DNA of 25,049 bases, taken from contig JAEZCD010000072.1 of the NCBI GenBank assembly GCA_023430145.1, positions 1-25,049 of the forward strand. Reading direction: 5' to 3'. Position 1 is the stretch's first letter, and every line of letters begins with the position of its first letter. This stretch comes from Pseudomonadota bacterium. GTDB lineage: Bacteria; Pseudomonadota; Alphaproteobacteria; Rhizobiales; Methylopilaceae. Below the pieces are notes generated by a model. That model was not told where the DNA came from. It saw nothing but the letters and a program-made list of their open reading frames with translations, and ran no database searches. A program made the position numbers and the translations under genes. Shown one piece after another: positions 23,609 to 25,049 of this stretch.

Positions 23609-23807
23609 CGGATTCTCTTTGCGCTTCGCGGCATTGGTTATCGATCCGCTCTCGCACGCCCTCTTGATCGAGCAGATACCGAGCGCGGGAATATCCTTCC
23701 TCTCGCAGCACCCACTCTATCGAGAGCCAGCCGCTGTGTTTCCCGGAGCGGATCAACTGATCGACCCGTCGCCACATTCGCTCTTCCTTCTGACGGCTCG
23801 CGGGCAT
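23592..23807 (-). CDS. Small hypothetical protein (71 residues)
   Basis: From the ATG at 23807 (AAGGAG 4 nt upstream) the protein is 71 residues: MPASRQKEERMWRRVDQLIR, then a GWLSIEWVLREEGYSRARYL stretch with aromatic residues, and an acidic/basic helical end. An ATG at 23822 would add five residues but has a poor ribosome site. I recognise no domain with a known function. Conserved-looking Trp/Tyr spacing, a good ribosome site and tight coupling to the downstream small gene argue that it is real. It is first in a probable three-gene unit with the pseudogene and the P63C gene. Confidence 0.6.
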   Translation of the reverse strand: MPASRQKEERMWRRVDQLIRSGKHSGWLSIEWVLREEGYSRARYLLDQEGVRERIDNQCREAQRESDASRT

Positions 23808-23904
23808 GTCGCTCCTTCCCATACTTCCCGGTACGCATATAGGAGCGATGCCGGCCGGACGCCGGATTTCAAGCCGAGACGTGACGGTTTCTTGACTCCG
23901 GGCC

Positions 23905-23933
23905 TTTCAAACCGGCGGCGAATGCCCTAATAT
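23905..23933 (+). promoter_or_regulatory. Candidate nadA promoter
   Basis: TAATAT at 23928-23933 preceded by TTTCAA at 23905-23910 with 17-nt spacing would start transcription near 23940, placing the first palindrome exactly at the start site. Both boxes are imperfect. Confidence 0.35.
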
Positions 23934-23940
23934 GCACCTG

Positions 23941-23955
23941 TGCTCAAAATGAGCA
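23941..23955. promoter_or_regulatory. Upstream palindromic operator-like site of nadA
   Basis: TGCTCA-AAA-TGAGCA is a perfect 6-bp inverted repeat with a 3-nt spacer, at the predicted transcription start. The same half-site recurs at 24001-24019. Paired TGCTCA palindromes before nad genes are consistent with an NAD-biosynthesis repressor such as NadQ, which is from memory and not verified here. Confidence 0.6.
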
Positions 23956-24000
23956 TAAGGGGTCTCCCGAGCCCTCCTCGGGGCGGTTCCTTCCCGACAT

Positions 24001-24019
24001 TATGCTCATACTGAGCATA
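24001..24019. promoter_or_regulatory. Downstream palindromic operator-like site of nadA
   Basis: TATGCTCA-TAC-TGAGCATA is a perfect 8-bp inverted repeat with a 3-nt spacer, abutting the AGGAG ribosome site (24019-24023). A bound repressor would block transcription elongation or, with the site at 23941, loop the leader. Between the sites a CCCGAG/CTCGGG hairpin (23966-23982) is also visible. Confidence 0.65.
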
Positions 24020-24029
24020 GGAGCTCGCC

Positions 24030-25049
24030 ATGGTTGCCGCTCTGTCCCGGTCGATCGCGGACCGCGCCCCCTCCCCGCGCCTGACGGCGGCCGAGCGCTT
24101 CGGCATCCTGCCGATGCCGAGCCTCGACTTCACCCCGGAAGTCGAGCGCGCGACCGCCCATCTCTACGACAAGGTCCGCGCCGTCATCCCGCCGGTCGAG
24201 TGGCCGTTCTTCGCCCCTTACGTGAAGGCGATCAACGAGCTGAAGGTTGTGCGCAACGCCGTCATCCTCGCCCACAACTACCAGACGCCGGAAATCTACA
24301 ATTGCGTGGCCGACGTCGTCGGCGACAGCTTTCAGCTGGCGCGCGAGGCGACCAAGACCAAGGCCGACGTGATCGTCCAGTGCGGCGTCCACTTCATGGC
24401 CGAGACGTCGAAGATCCTGAACCCCGAAAAAGTGGTGCTGATCCCCGACAGCCGCGCCGGCTGCTCCCTCGCCTCCTCGATCACCGCCGCGGACGTCCGT
24501 CTCCTGCGCGACCGCTATCCGGGCGTGCCGGTGGTCGTCTACGTCAACACCTCGGCCGAGGTGAAGGCCGAGGCGGACATCTGCTGCACCTCCTCGAACG
24601 CGGTCGAGGTGGTGGAATCGCTCGGCACCGACCGCGTGCTGTTCCTGCCGGACAAATATCTCGCGAGCTGGGTGGCGACGCAGACCAAGGTAAAAATCAT
24701 CGCCTGGCACGGCGCCTGCGAGGTGCACGAGCGGTTCACCGGCGAGGAGCTGCGCCGCTACCGCGAGGCCGACCCGTCGGTGACGATTCTGGCGCATCCC
24801 GAATGCCCGCCGGACGTGATCGCCGAGGCCGACTTCGCCGGCTCGACCGCGAAGATGGCCGACTTCGTGAAAGAGCGCCGGCCGAAGCGGGTCGTCATGG
24901 TGACCGAGTGCTCGATGGCCGACAACGTCGCCGCCGAGGCGCCGGGCGTGGAGTTCGTGCGCCCCTGCAACCTCTGCCCGCACATGAAGCGCATCACCCT
25001 GCCGAAGATTCTGGACAGCCTCGTCTTCATGCAGGAGGAGGTGCTGGTC
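24030..25049 (+). CDS. nadA: Quinolinate synthase (partial)
   Basis: NadA condenses iminoaspartate with dihydroxyacetone phosphate to quinolinate, using a 4Fe-4S cluster, in the first steps of NAD synthesis. The frame from the ATG at 24030 runs 340 codons to the window edge, so only the last part is missing. Visible segments are VILAHNYQTPEIYNCVADVV, GDSFQLAREA, DVIVQCGVHFMAETSKIL (cluster cysteine C118), IPDSRAGCSLASSI, YVNTSAEVKAEADICCTSSN, AWHGACEVHE (C230), HPECP, and a C-terminal RPCNLCPHMKRI that supplies the third ligand. AGGAG lies 6 nt before the ATG. Two TGCTCA palindromes upstream suggest repression in response to NAD status. nadB/nadC would be expected downstream but are outside the window. 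Confidence 0.96.
   Translation, partial: MVAALSRSIADRAPSPRLTAAERFGILPMPSLDFTPEVERATAHLYDKVRAVIPPVEWPFFAPYVKAINELKVVRNAVILAHNYQTPEIYNCVADVVGDSFQLAREATKTKADVIVQCGVHFMAETSKILNPEKVVLIPDSRAGCSLASSITAADVRLLRDRYPGVPVVVYVNTSAEVKAEADICCTSSNAVEVVESLGTDRVLFLPDKYLASWVATQTKVKIIAWHGACEVHERFTGEELRRYREADPSVTILAHPECPPDVIAEADFAGSTAKMADFVKERRPKRVVMVTECSMADNVAAEAPGVEFVRPCNLCPHMKRITLPKILDSLVFMQEEVLV

Overview
The window is about 25 kb of high-GC DNA that reads as the chromosome of an alphaproteobacterium, most likely of the order Hyphomicrobiales (Rhizobiales). The evidence is a circularly permuted two-piece tmRNA gene followed by an alpha-type sspB, the thyA / folA / hflK / hflC block, the fumC - DUF4169 - ribbon-helix-helix block, and the palindromic intergenic repeats with cores such as CATTGCGAG and GTCATCCT. 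The genus cannot be named from this sequence alone.

Layout. 1-4479: hflC (cut by the window edge), hflK, folA, a GNAT acetyltransferase and thyA, all on the minus strand, with a parDE toxin-antitoxin pair on the plus strand between the acetyltransferase and thyA. 4581-5519: the ssrA promoter, two-piece tmRNA and sspB, which act in trans-translation and ClpXP targeting. 5520-8864: fumC, DUF4169, a serine hydrolase and a ribbon-helix-helix protein, flanked by palindromic repeats. 8917-13137: a minus-strand sugar cluster of one family-2-like glycosyltransferase, UDP-galactopyranose mutase (glf) and two tandemly duplicated GT-A-like proteins. 13356-16905: a metallo-beta-lactamase-fold hydrolase, a secreted GH26 beta-mannanase-like enzyme and a YegD-type Hsp70. 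17037-22107: two paralogous acetamidase/formamidase genes, divergently arranged, then a LacX-type aldose epimerase. 22244-23807: an AT-richer accessory patch with a P63C-domain gene, a frameshifted pseudogene and a 71-residue hypothetical gene. 24030-end: nadA, cut by the window edge, behind a pair of palindromic operator-like sites.

How the parts work together. tmRNA adds an Ala-rich degradation tag and the neighbouring SspB delivers tagged proteins to ClpXP, so tagging and disposal are encoded side by side. FolA and ThyA form the dihydrofolate/thymidylate cycle; HflK/HflC are the membrane partners of FtsH. The glf and glycosyltransferase cluster implies a galactofuranose-containing surface glycan.

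Most notable: the second amidase (18828-21161) is a single 777-codon ORF joining an AraC-family regulator to a complete acetamidase/formamidase domain through a Cys-rich linker. It faces a Tat-exported paralogue across a 336-bp divergent intergenic region, which suggests an enzyme-sensor fused to its own transcription factor. The second most notable item is the P63C patch. Its proteins share a KGG-(R/A)ARA-PE-R-EIA-AA-RW motif, and its leader carries four copies of TGCTTGCT in both orientations.
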